A stretch of DNA of 64,000 bases. It comes from JBFWVR01 sp050246635. GTDB taxonomy: Bacteria; Acidobacteriota; Vicinamibacteria; Vicinamibacterales; UBA2999. Shown here in pieces: positions 7,746 through 16,085 of the stretch (positions are counted from its first letter, which is position 1; every line of letters begins with the position of its first letter). The translations under genes were made by a program, and so were the position numbers. Under the pieces are notes generated by a model. The model was not told the DNA's origin and ran no database searches. It worked only from the letters and a program-made list of their open reading frames with translations. The stretch spans positions 1 through 64,000 of the forward strand of contig JBFWVR010000007.1 of the NCBI GenBank assembly GCA_050246635.1, in the 5' to 3' direction.

Positions 7746-9401
7746 TCACCGCAACTGCCAGGACCACAGGTTCCAGAAGCTGCCGAAGTTCGTCCCGCTG
7801 CCCTTGTGCCCGACGATGCGCTTCGAGACGACCTCGGGCACGACGTTGAAGTAGAGCGGGAGCGTGCGATAGGCGTCGGCGACCTCGGCCTGGACGCGGT
7901 CGAGCACGGCCTTGCGGTGCTCGAAGTCGAGATACCGGTCCGACTCCTTCATCAGCTCGTCGAGCTTCGGGTCGCAGAAGCCGGTCATGTTGTTCGACCC
8001 GTCACACGCATACAGCCCCGTCACGCTCGGGTCCGCCGGCAGGAACCACGCCGACACCATCGTCTCCCACTGGCCACTGCGCCAGCGCTGCGTCCACGCC
8101 GCGTTCTCGAGCGTCTCGAAGGTGACCTCGATGCCGACGGCCTTGAGCTGTGCCTGGATGACCTGCGCGATGGCAATGCGCTCCGTGGTGCCCGCGCGGT
8201 TCAGCATCTGGAACGCGAAACGACGGCCGTCCTTCACGCGGACGCCACCCGGCCCGGGTTTCCATCCCGCGGCGTCGAGCATCCGCGCGGCCTCGGCCGG
8301 GTCGTACTTCGACGCGACGACGTCGGGGTTGCTGTAAGGACTTGTATGGTTGATCGGCGTGTTGGCGAGCACGACGGTGCCCTGCATCAACTGGTCTGCG
8401 ATGGCCTGGCGATCGATGGCCTTGAACATCGCCTCACGCACCTTCGGATCGCCGAACAGCGCCTTCGCGTTGTCGGTGTTCAGCGACAGGTCGAAGTGCA
8501 TCAGCGAGTTGGAGCTGACAAGGAACACGTCGTAGTCGGAAAGCGTACGCGCCTCGGCCACCTGCGTCGGGATGATCTTCGTCCAGTCGTACTGCCCGGC
8601 CTTGATCGCGTTGAACCGCGTGTTGTTGTCGGGGACGAACGCCCAGACGATTTCGTCGATGGCCGGGTACTCCTTCCCGCGCCAGTAGTCGTCGTTCCGG
8701 ACGACGCGGATGTACTCGCCGGCCTTCCACTCCGCGAACTTGAACGGGCCGGTGCCCACGAGCTCGGTGCCGCGGTTGTAGGGCGTGTAGTTGACGATCT
8801 CCTCCGCGCTCTTCCCGCGGAGGACGTGCTCCGGCAGGATCGCCTCGAACAGGCCCTGGTAGTAGCCGTAGAGGCCGTCCCACGTGAAGACCACCGTGTT
8901 GTCATCCGGGGTATCGCACCGGATAATGCCGAGGTACTCGTGGCGGTTGTAGACCTGTGACCCGGCGGAGGTGACGAACTTCCAGGTGAAGCAGACATCC
9001 GCGCTCGTGAAGGGCTCCCCATCGTGCCACCGCACGTTCTCGTGCAGCGGCCACGTCATGCTCACCGTCCCATCGTCATTGCGGACGATGAGGCCGTTGG
9101 CTTCGGTTGGGATCTCCTTCGCCAGGACGGGAATATAGGTGTTGTGGTCGTCTGTCGTGACGAGGCCCTCGACCATGCTGAACTGGATGTCCACCAGGTT
9201 CTGGCTGGTGAAGGCGTTCAGGACGTCGATCTCGCGGTCGTAGGCGAGGCGGAGGACCTTGCGTCCACCGTCGTTCGCGCCGCTCGCCCCTCCGCCACTG
9301 GCGCTTCCGCTGTCGGAGGAGCCTCCGCACGCCGCCAGGCCCATCACCGCAAGGGCAATGCCCGCGAGTATCGACGCCGCCCGCCCGCGATTCATCCTCA
9401 T
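7746..9401 (-). CDS. Peptide ABC transporter substrate-binding lipoprotein (DppA/OppA family)
   Basis: The 551-residue protein belongs to solute-binding family 5. A lipoprotein signal ends in LAAC (Cys25), followed by a Ser/Gly-rich tether, so it is anchored outside the inner membrane. The body has the family's features: WRLH-like MTWPLHENVRWHDGEPFTSADV near residue 120 and the C-terminal YRTLPLYFN segment. It should capture oligopeptides and deliver them to DppBC. The ATG at 9401 shares one base with the stop of the upstream DUF885 gene (TGATG), arguing for coupling of peptide hydrolysis and import. Confidence 0.93.
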   Translation of the reverse strand: MRMNRGRAASILAGIALAVMGLAACGGSSDSGSASGGGASGANDGGRKVLRLAYDREIDVLNAFTSQNLVDIQFSMVEGLVTTDDHNTYIPVLAKEIPTEANGLIVRNDDGTVSMTWPLHENVRWHDGEPFTSADVCFTWKFVTSAGSQVYNRHEYLGIIRCDTPDDNTVVFTWDGLYGYYQGLFEAILPEHVLRGKSAEEIVNYTPYNRGTELVGTGPFKFAEWKAGEYIRVVRNDDYWRGKEYPAIDEIVWAFVPDNNTRFNAIKAGQYDWTKIIPTQVAEARTLSDYDVFLVSSNSLMHFDLSLNTDNAKALFGDPKVREAMFKAIDRQAIADQLMQGTVVLANTPINHTSPYSNPDVVASKYDPAEAARMLDAAGWKPGPGGVRVKDGRRFAFQMLNRAGTTERIAIAQVIQAQLKAVGIEVTFETLENAAWTQRWRSGQWETMVSAWFLPADPSVTGLYACDGSNNMTGFCDPKLDELMKESDRYLDFEHRKAVLDRVQAEVADAYRTLPLYFNVVPEVVSKRIVGHKGSGTNFGSFWNLWSWQLR

Positions 9402-10591
9402 CACGCGAACATCCCCACCGAGTCATTGGAGTGCATGCGGCCGTAGAGGAAGCGGACGAACTCGTCCTTCTTCCCGGCCGACTTCGCCTTGTGCCACGCG
9501 GGCGCCACCACGTGCTCGCCCCACCAGTAAGACCAGATCAGCACGGCCCTGGCCGGGGCGTTGATGAAGGCCATGCGGTTCTGCACCCAGCCCTCGCCGC
9601 CGAGGAGCGAACGATCGCGCAGCCAGTCGGTGACCTTCTCCACCGGCATGTGCAGGCCGTGCAGGCGCCACGCGGCGCCCGTCCCGATGCCGGCGCGGTA
9701 GCGCGTCATCAGCGCCTGTACGCGGTCGTCATCGTCTTCGACCCAGTCGATCATCTTCATGCCGGTGTCGGCGATGCCCTCGAACACCGAGGAGCTCGCG
9801 GTGTTGACGACCGAGAGGAGGACGTCGGCGGGGGCGGTGCCTTCACGGGCCCAGGTCTCGCGAAGCTTGAACTGGACGTAGTGACCCGGATAGCCCTCGT
9901 GCACGGTGAGGTGCTTGAGGCTCGGCCGCGTGAGCACGGGCTCGACGTTGATCTGCACGGTGCGCTTCAGGTAGTCGCAACGCGCGTTGTAGGCGACGCC
10001 GGTGACAGCCTGCGCCTTCATGCCGTCGGACTTGTCGGCCGGGATGTCGACAAGCCGCTCCTGAGTGCGGTCCCACGCCTGGCTCATGAGCTCCGCGAGC
10101 ACACCCTCGACCTCGTCTGGTGGAACGCGGTGACGTTCCTCCCACGCCGCGCACTGCGCCTTGAGATCGCCGTCGTATCCCATACGCGACAGCAGCGTGC
10201 GAATCTCGCCGGCAAGCGCGTCGAGCTCGGCGTCGGCGACGGGCGCGGCGGGGACGTGCAGGAAGCCGATCAGCTGCTCCTCGAAGTGCGCCATGCCGGC
10301 GCGCCAGCGGAGGAACGTGAGCGTCGAGCGACACAGCTGGCCGTAGTAGACGCGGCGATCCTCTTCTGGCAGCGTCGCAGCCTCGGCACGCAGCGCCTTC
10401 CACGCCTCCGCCGCCTCACGGTAGGACGCATAGGGCGCGGGCGGGTAACGGCCCTCGGTGTCCATGTTGAGCACGGCCAGGCCGTCGCCGTCCTTGCTCT
10501 CGGCGCGATACAGCGCGTCGACGCCAAGGATCGCGGGCATGACCTTCTCGCCGAAGGCCAGGGTCTCGTCACTGAGCATCGTCAACGTCAC
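9401..10591 (-). CDS. DUF885-family metallopeptidase-like protein
   Basis: This 396-residue protein contains HEGYPGHY at 231-238, the zinc-binding motif of the DUF885 family, a group of predicted metallopeptidases. It has no obvious signal peptide. DUF885 proteins are usually near 550-600 residues, so this one lacks about 150 N-terminal residues relative to its upstream paralogue. The start overlaps that paralogue by 23 bp; an ATG at 10579 is an alternative. It sits between another DUF885 protein and a peptide importer, suggesting that it processes imported or periplasmic peptides (inferred). Confidence 0.8.
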   Translation of the reverse strand: MTLTMLSDETLAFGEKVMPAILGVDALYRAESKDGDGLAVLNMDTEGRYPPAPYASYREAAEAWKALRAEAATLPEEDRRVYYGQLCRSTLTFLRWRAGMAHFEEQLIGFLHVPAAPVADAELDALAGEIRTLLSRMGYDGDLKAQCAAWEERHRVPPDEVEGVLAELMSQAWDRTQERLVDIPADKSDGMKAQAVTGVAYNARCDYLKRTVQINVEPVLTRPSLKHLTVHEGYPGHYVQFKLRETWAREGTAPADVLLSVVNTASSSVFEGIADTGMKMIDWVEDDDDRVQALMTRYRAGIGTGAAWRLHGLHMPVEKVTDWLRDRSLLGGEGWVQNRMAFINAPARAVLIWSYWWGEHVVAPAWHKAKSAGKKDEFVRFLYGRMHSNDSVGMFA

Positions 10592-12269
10592 TCTCCGCCC
10601 TCTCCGCCGCGCGGCGCTTCATGTCCTCGGCCACCAGCGCGACGGGCACGGAGCCGTAGGACAGGAACGTGTCGTGGAAGCGCCGCAGGTCGAAAGCCGA
10701 ACCCTCGAGGGCGGCCATGTCGCGGCGCAACCGGTGAATCGCATCGGTCCCCATCAGGTAGATGACAGCCGCGCCGGGGAAGAGGCTGTTCTTCACCGCC
10801 TCGCCACTTGCGGCAGCCTCGGACATCCCGGCGCGTTTGACGTAATACGACACGGCCTGCTCCAGCGTGAAGCGGCCGCGGTGCAACTGGATGTCCACGA
10901 CCGTGCGCGCCGCCATGCGCATCCGGCCGTGGCGCTCGGCGTAGGCCTCCAGCGGGGTGAGACCACCGAACTCGGCCGCAAGATCCGTGGCGTAACAGGC
11001 CCAGCCCTCCGCCATGGTGCCACCACACGCCATCGCGATGCGCGAGGCGCAATCCACGGCGGCAATCCGGCCAACGCGCGACTCGGCGCGGAAGGCGTTC
11101 CAGTTCTGGACGTGATGGCCCAACCCGCCGTGGTGGACGACGTGGTTGAGCTTGATGACGCTGTCGTTATGGGCGCGGAGGAGGGTGGACCGCTGGTCCG
11201 GCGGCATCTCGCCGCTGATGGGCGTGACGAGGTAGTCGTGGACCGCGGGGCGATTGAACGCGGCGGGTGACCGGTAGAAGAGAAAGTAGAGAGACGACGC
11301 CGCGCGGCGCGACCAGAACGGGCGCGGGACGTAGCGGATCGGGAAGTACGGCCAGGTCACGAGCCGCTCGCGCTCGGCGAGCTCGCGCTGGGCGTTCCAG
11401 ATCTCCTGGTAGCGCGGCAGGTAGCCCTCGAGCGAAGGATGCAGATCCTCCAGCGCCGCCAGCGCCTGCTGCGGCGTGTTCGCGCCGAAGTCACGCGCGT
11501 GCTCGCGAGCCCACGCGTCCGCCTCGTCTATCTGCGCTTCCGCGTACTCGACGATTGCGTCCGCTTCGTCCGTGAGGAAGTGCCCCTGGCGGAGATAGAG
11601 GTCAAGGGCTTCGTCGCCGGCAGCCACGCCTTCTGTCGGGTGCGCGTGCAGTTCGGTCTCGAGCCAGTGCCTGTGGTCCGCGGCGGCCACGCGCGCTCCG
11701 GCAGCGGCCTTGGTCAGCGCCGCGTCTGCGCCGGGGACCTCGCCGATGTCGTCAAGGAAGGCGAGGAGGCCGTCGCATTCGCGGATGGCGCGGTCGGTCC
11801 AGGCTGTCGGAGCCTCGCGGATCACCTCCCGCGACTGCGCGAACAGCGTGGCCATCCCTTCGAGGCGCTGGCGGGCAGCGTCTACACGCTCCGCAAGCGC
11901 GCCGGAGTGGCCGAGGAAGAGGGACATGACGCCGAAGGCGGCCTCGCCGGTATGGAAGCTCGGATTTCCGCGCTGGAAGTGGCGGCCGGTGAGCTCCCAG
12001 CGCTGCTGGGCGAGGAAGCCGCGGGCGAGGCGGAGGTCGAGGGCGAGGGCGGGCGGCAGGTCATCCACGGCCCCCGCCATCGGCTCACTCTCGGCCAGCA
12101 GGGACTCGGTCTCAGCGAGCTGGTCGCCCAGGCCGCGCTCCGAGCAGTCCGGCAGCCGCGCGTCATGGTCGTGCACGCCGATGAAGGTGGCGTTGACGGG
12201 GCGGTGACGGTAGTAGGAGGCGAAGAAGCGGTCGAGCCAGTGGGAGACCGGGTGCTGGGTGTCGGGCAT
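10569..12269 (-). CDS. DUF885-family protein with altered metal motif
   Basis: The 566-residue protein is a full-length DUF885 relative. Where the family has HExxPGHH it reads HHGGLGHH (379-386): the catalytic glutamate is replaced by histidine and the proline by leucine. Downstream features are family-like (EGWACYATDLA, QLHRGRFTLEQAVSYYVKRAGM, PGAAVIYLMG). Metal may still bind but the usual general base is absent, so activity may be lost or changed. It is the first gene of the peptide-transport operon and overlaps the next, intact DUF885 gene by 23 bp, raising the possibility of a regulatory or heteromeric partnership. Confidence 0.8.
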   Translation of the reverse strand: MPDTQHPVSHWLDRFFASYYRHRPVNATFIGVHDHDARLPDCSERGLGDQLAETESLLAESEPMAGAVDDLPPALALDLRLARGFLAQQRWELTGRHFQRGNPSFHTGEAAFGVMSLFLGHSGALAERVDAARQRLEGMATLFAQSREVIREAPTAWTDRAIRECDGLLAFLDDIGEVPGADAALTKAAAGARVAAADHRHWLETELHAHPTEGVAAGDEALDLYLRQGHFLTDEADAIVEYAEAQIDEADAWAREHARDFGANTPQQALAALEDLHPSLEGYLPRYQEIWNAQRELAERERLVTWPYFPIRYVPRPFWSRRAASSLYFLFYRSPAAFNRPAVHDYLVTPISGEMPPDQRSTLLRAHNDSVIKLNHVVHHGGLGHHVQNWNAFRAESRVGRIAAVDCASRIAMACGGTMAEGWACYATDLAAEFGGLTPLEAYAERHGRMRMAARTVVDIQLHRGRFTLEQAVSYYVKRAGMSEAAASGEAVKNSLFPGAAVIYLMGTDAIHRLRRDMAALEGSAFDLRRFHDTFLSYGSVPVALVAEDMKRRAAERAESDVDDAQ

Positions 12270-12355
12270 CGGGACTGCGTGCTGTTGTACGTGGGTCAGG
12301 CAGCTGGGTCAAATGGTGGGTGGTCGAGGCGGGCAGGTGCTTCATCTGAAATGCC

Positions 12356-12686
12356 GACACAGAGACACGGAGACACGGAGACACGGAGCGGTACCTTCGG
12401 GCGGGCACGCGGCGCGAAGCGCCGCGCGTGAGGCGGGAGAGCGCGCCGGAAAGAGAGCCGGGGAACTGACGCCAGGCCGGTTCTCTTCCCGGTGCGCGCT
12501 CCCGTCTCACGCCCCGGCTGCTACGCAGCCGGCCCGCCTCAGAGCGGCCCGATCCGATCTCTCGAGTCATCAGGGACCGGAGGCGACCGTCCTGGCCGAC
12601 CAATCTTCAATCTGAAATCTTCGATCTGAAATGGCGGGCGTCAGCCCGCCCCCCTCCGTGTCTCCGTGTCTCCGTGCCTCCGTGGT
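12356..12686. repeat. Nested inverted-repeat element with 8-nt GACACGGA arrays at its ends
   Basis: The 500-bp gap at 12270-12770 between two divergent operons has no gene. It holds an array of the unit ACACGGAG (12356-12388) and, in opposite orientation, CTCCGTGT (12654-12686). Between them lie a hairpin CGCGGCGC-gaa-GCGCCGCG, a 34-bp imperfect inverted repeat (12428-12462 with 12477-12510, about 29 matches), CCGGCTGC-tac-GCAGCCGG, a CTGAAAT repeat, and GGCGGGC-gtca-GCCCGCC (12633-12650). The whole could fold into one long branched structure. Confidence 0.85.
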
Positions 12687-12770
12687 TGCATTTCGCCGTG
12701 TCCCGGCATCCCGCCCGGTGACAAACGAATACCACCCGGCCGCACGTCCTGAAGTATCGTTTTCACTAGG

Positions 12771-14189
12771 GTGATCGACACTTCCAGGCTCCCGGCCGGG
12801 CACGAGACGGTGCGGCAGGCGCTGGTCCAGGCGGACCGGCGGCGGCGGCTCGCGCGTGCGCTGGGGGCGGCGGTCACGGGGTTCACGGCAGGGCTGGCGC
12901 CGCTGGTCGCGCTGGGCGTGCTGCGCCTCGCGATCGACCTGCCCGCCTGGGTGTGGTGGACCGCCATTGCGGTGACGGGTGGTGTGACGGTTGCCCTGGC
13001 CGCCCGCGAGTGGCTGGCAGCTCCCGCCCTCGACCGCGCCGGCGCGGCGCTCGACAAGGCCGCCGGCCTCCCGGACGAGCTCGGGTCCGTCGAGTGGTTT
13101 CTCCGCTCGGACGAGGCGCAGTCGCCCTGGGTCGCCGAGCTGGTCGCGCGCGCCGCGGAGCACAGCCAGGGACTCGACGTCGCACGACTGCTGCCCGTCG
13201 CGCCGGGCCGCGCACGCTTCACACGCGCGGCCGTCCTGATGGGCGCGCTCGCGATCCTCCTCGCCATTCCGCCCACCTGGAGCCGGCAGACCCTTGCCCG
13301 GTTCTTCGACGGCAACGCCGGCGAGGGCGCGCTGGCGTCCCTGACGCCCGAGGAAGCCGCAGCCGAAGCCGAACTCGCCGAGGTCCCTGCCGAGGAGCTG
13401 CTGCTGCCTGGCGGGGCGCCAAAGCCCGTGAACGGCTCGCGCATGCTCGAGGCCTTCGGCGAGGAATCCGAGAACGGCGAGTCGATGGAAGGCGACGCCG
13501 GCGATGCCGAAGCCGCTGGCGAGGCGCCGGACGGCGCGCAGGGCGAGACGAGCGGCGAGCAGACGCGGCCGGCCAGCCGGCGCGATGCCGCAGGACGCGG
13601 CGAGCAGCCGTCGAAGCCCGAGGACGCCGCGAAGAGCGACGCGCTCCAGGAGGCGCTCGACCGCGCCGCCGAGGCAGCCGAGTCGAACCAGCCCACCGAC
13701 GAGAAGCAGGCCGGCGAGGGCGAGCAGCAGTCGCAGGCCTCCGAGCAGGCCGGCAACACCGAAGGCAACCAGGGCGGCAAGAAGAGCGGCGAGAAGCGCG
13801 AGGGCCAGGACGGCCAGAGCAGCGACGCCGGCGCGAAGGATCCCAACAGCTCCGGCGGCTCCCAGTCGGCCGCGGGCGCGGCTGACGATCCCAACGGCAA
13901 CATCCTTGGCGAGCGCACGGCGCTCGACGTCACGTTGAAGCGCGAGCAGCTCGCCTCCGCCCTCGAACAGGGCGACGACCAGGCCGAGGCCGAGGAGCGC
14001 GAGAAGGCCACCGAACGCGGGGCCGCCAGCCGCGGCTACCAGCGCGTCGGGCCCGTGGGATCGCGGCTGCCCGCCGGCACCCAGCCGACGCAGGCGGTGC
14101 CGTGGGCCTACCAGGACCTCGTGCGCGCCTACTTCCTCGACCGCGCGGCCCAGCCCGCGCAGCCGAAACCGGAGCAGAAGGAACGGTGA
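12771..14189 (+). CDS. Membrane protein with Glu/Gln-rich low-complexity region, first gene of MoxR-VWA operon
   Basis: The 472-residue protein has three hydrophobic segments near the N-terminus (about 31-52, 57-77 and 146-163) that anchor it in the membrane. A 230-residue acidic stretch rich in Glu, Ala, Gln, Gly and Ser (about 200-430) follows, probably disordered and exposed. Comparable proteins, some annotated DUF4175, precede MoxR genes in related operons. Its TGA shares one base with the MoxR ATG. Its role is unknown; it may be a scaffold or a substrate for the MoxR/VWA machinery. The GTG at 12771 is the only plausible start; the N-terminal helix-containing region begins there. Confidence 0.75.
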   Translation: MIDTSRLPAGHETVRQALVQADRRRRLARALGAAVTGFTAGLAPLVALGVLRLAIDLPAWVWWTAIAVTGGVTVALAAREWLAAPALDRAGAALDKAAGLPDELGSVEWFLRSDEAQSPWVAELVARAAEHSQGLDVARLLPVAPGRARFTRAAVLMGALAILLAIPPTWSRQTLARFFDGNAGEGALASLTPEEAAAEAELAEVPAEELLLPGGAPKPVNGSRMLEAFGEESENGESMEGDAGDAEAAGEAPDGAQGETSGEQTRPASRRDAAGRGEQPSKPEDAAKSDALQEALDRAAEAAESNQPTDEKQAGEGEQQSQASEQAGNTEGNQGGKKSGEKREGQDGQSSDAGAKDPNSSGGSQSAAGAADDPNGNILGERTALDVTLKREQLASALEQGDDQAEAEEREKATERGAASRGYQRVGPVGSRLPAGTQPTQAVPWAYQDLVRAYFLDRAAQPAQPKPEQKER

Positions 14190-15211
14190 TGACGAACCCC
14201 TCGGCGGCGGCGCCCGTGGACGCGCAGGTCGAACGTTTCCAGCAGCAGTTCTCCCTGATGGCCAACGAGATCCACCACCGGATCGTCGGCCAGCAGGAGA
14301 TCGTCGACGGCATCCTCACCTGCCTGCTCGCCGACGGCCACACGCTGCTCGAGGGCGTGCCGGGGCTCGGCAAGACACGGCTCGTGCACACGCTCGCCGA
14401 CGTGCTGCACCTGAAGTTCTCGCGCATCCAGTTCACGCCGGATCTGATGCCGACCGACATCATCGGCACGCACGTCCTCCAGGAGAACGAACGCGGCGAG
14501 AAGTTCTTCGACTTCCAGCCCGGGCCGATCTTCGCGAACATCGTGCTCGCCGACGAGATCAACCGCGCGACGCCCAAGACGCAGTCGGCCCTGCTCGAGG
14601 CCATGCAGGAGAAGAGCGTGTCGGTCGGCCGCCGCACCTACAAGCTCGACCTGCCGTTCTTCGTGCTCGCGACGCAGAACCCGCTCGAGATGGAGGGGAC
14701 CTATCCCCTGCCCGAGGCGCAGCTCGATCGCTTCTTCATGAAGCTCAAGGTCGAGTTCCCGGACGCCAACGCATTGCACGACATCCTCGACCGCACGACC
14801 GGCGCCACCGAACCCGACATCGAACGTACGCTCGACGCCGCCGAGATCCTCGAGATGCGCCACATCGCGCGTGCCGTGCCCATCGCGCGGCCGGTGCAAG
14901 GGTACGCCATCGACATCACGCTCGGGACGCACCCGGGGACGGGCAGCAAGTCGCCGCTCGTCGATCGGTTCGTTCGCTACGGCGCCAGCCCCCGCGGCGC
15001 CCAGGCGCTCATCGTCGGCGCGAAGATCCGGGCCCTGCTGGCGGGGCGCGTGCACGTCGCGGCGGAGGACATCCGCGCGATGGTGCTGCCGGCGCTGCGC
15101 CACCGCGTCCTGCTCAACTTCGAGGGCGTGGCCGAGCAGGTCGATCCCGATCGGATCCTCAGCGAGATCATCGAGCGCACGCCGGAGCCGCGGGACAGTG
15201 GCCGCGCCTGA
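14189..15211 (+). CDS. MoxR-family AAA+ ATPase
   Basis: The 340-residue ATPase has Walker A EGVPGLGKT (55-63), Walker B IVLADE (118-123), the MoxR-specific EAMQEKSVSVGR stretch and a sensor region ATQNPLEMEGTYPLPEAQLD. MoxR ATPases act as chaperone-like machines with VWA proteins encoded beside them, for example in metal-cofactor insertion or stress responses. The ATG at 14189 overlaps the preceding stop by one base; the following DUF58 gene starts 14 bases before this one ends. Target of the system here is unknown. Confidence 0.95.
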   Translation: MTNPSAAAPVDAQVERFQQQFSLMANEIHHRIVGQQEIVDGILTCLLADGHTLLEGVPGLGKTRLVHTLADVLHLKFSRIQFTPDLMPTDIIGTHVLQENERGEKFFDFQPGPIFANIVLADEINRATPKTQSALLEAMQEKSVSVGRRTYKLDLPFFVLATQNPLEMEGTYPLPEAQLDRFFMKLKVEFPDANALHDILDRTTGATEPDIERTLDAAEILEMRHIARAVPIARPVQGYAIDITLGTHPGTGSKSPLVDRFVRYGASPRGAQALIVGAKIRALLAGRVHVAAEDIRAMVLPALRHRVLLNFEGVAEQVDPDRILSEIIERTPEPRDSGRA

Positions 15212-16085
15212 CGTCCTGTTCGACCAGGACTTCCTCCGGAAGCTCGAGCACCTCCACATCCTCTCGAAGCAGGTCTTCCCCGGCCAGTTCCACGCGGAGC
15301 GGGCCGCGCGGCGACGGGGATCGGGGATCGAGTTCGCGGACCACCGCGCCTACGCGCCGGGCGACGACTTCCGGCACGTGGACTGGAAGGCGTACCAGCG
15401 CCTGGGCAAGCTCCTGCTCCGCCTGTTCGAGGAGGAACAGGGACTGCCCATCTACATCTTCGTGGACCACAGCAGGTCGATGGCCACGGGCAATCCCTCG
15501 AAGCTGCACTACGCACGGCAGGTCGCGGCGGCGCTCTGCTACATCGCGCTCGCACACCTCGACCGGGTGTCGGTGCTCGGGTTCGCGGACACACTCGGGC
15601 CCGAGCTCGGGCAGCAGCGGACGAAGGGCCAGATCTTCTCGGTGTTCGCGTTCCTCTCGAGCCTGCAGCCCGGCGGCGCCACCAACGCCGCGCATGCGAT
15701 GAAGCAGTTCCGCATGCGCCGGCCGTCACGCGGCATCGCGGTGCTGATCTCGGACTTCATGGACCCCAACGGCTACGAGGCGGCCCTCGACGCGCTGCGC
15801 TTCGGCCAGCACGACGTCTTCGCCGTGCACGTGACGTCGGCGGCCGACAGCCGTCCCGACCTGCGTGGCGACGTGCGCCTCGTGGACACCGAGACGGGCG
15901 ACTCGCGGGACATCGCCGTCACGCCGGGCCTGCTGGCCGCCTACGCGACCGCGTTCGAGCGCTACTGCGACGAGATTGGCGCGTACTGCGACCGGCGACA
16001 GCTCGGCTATCTCCGCACCTCGACGGACGAGCCGTTCGAGGACGCGATCCTGAAGGTCTTCAGGCTGGGACGGTTCCTCGCATGA
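15198..16085 (+). CDS. DUF58 domain protein
   Basis: The 295-residue protein shows the DUF58 signature GIEFADHRAYAPGDDFRHVDW at about 40-60, followed by a VWA-like fold with FVDHSRSM as a metal-ion-dependent adhesion-like motif. DUF58 proteins nearly always accompany MoxR ATPases. The GTG at 15198 is chosen because it puts the conserved FDQDFLRKLEHL segment near the N-terminus. No signal or membrane helix is visible, so it is probably cytoplasmic. It overlaps MoxR by 14 bp and the next gene by 4 bp. Confidence 0.92.
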   Translation: MAAPDVLFDQDFLRKLEHLHILSKQVFPGQFHAERAARRRGSGIEFADHRAYAPGDDFRHVDWKAYQRLGKLLLRLFEEEQGLPIYIFVDHSRSMATGNPSKLHYARQVAAALCYIALAHLDRVSVLGFADTLGPELGQQRTKGQIFSVFAFLSSLQPGGATNAAHAMKQFRMRRPSRGIAVLISDFMDPNGYEAALDALRFGQHDVFAVHVTSAADSRPDLRGDVRLVDTETGDSRDIAVTPGLLAAYATAFERYCDEIGAYCDRRQLGYLRTSTDEPFEDAILKVFRLGRFLA

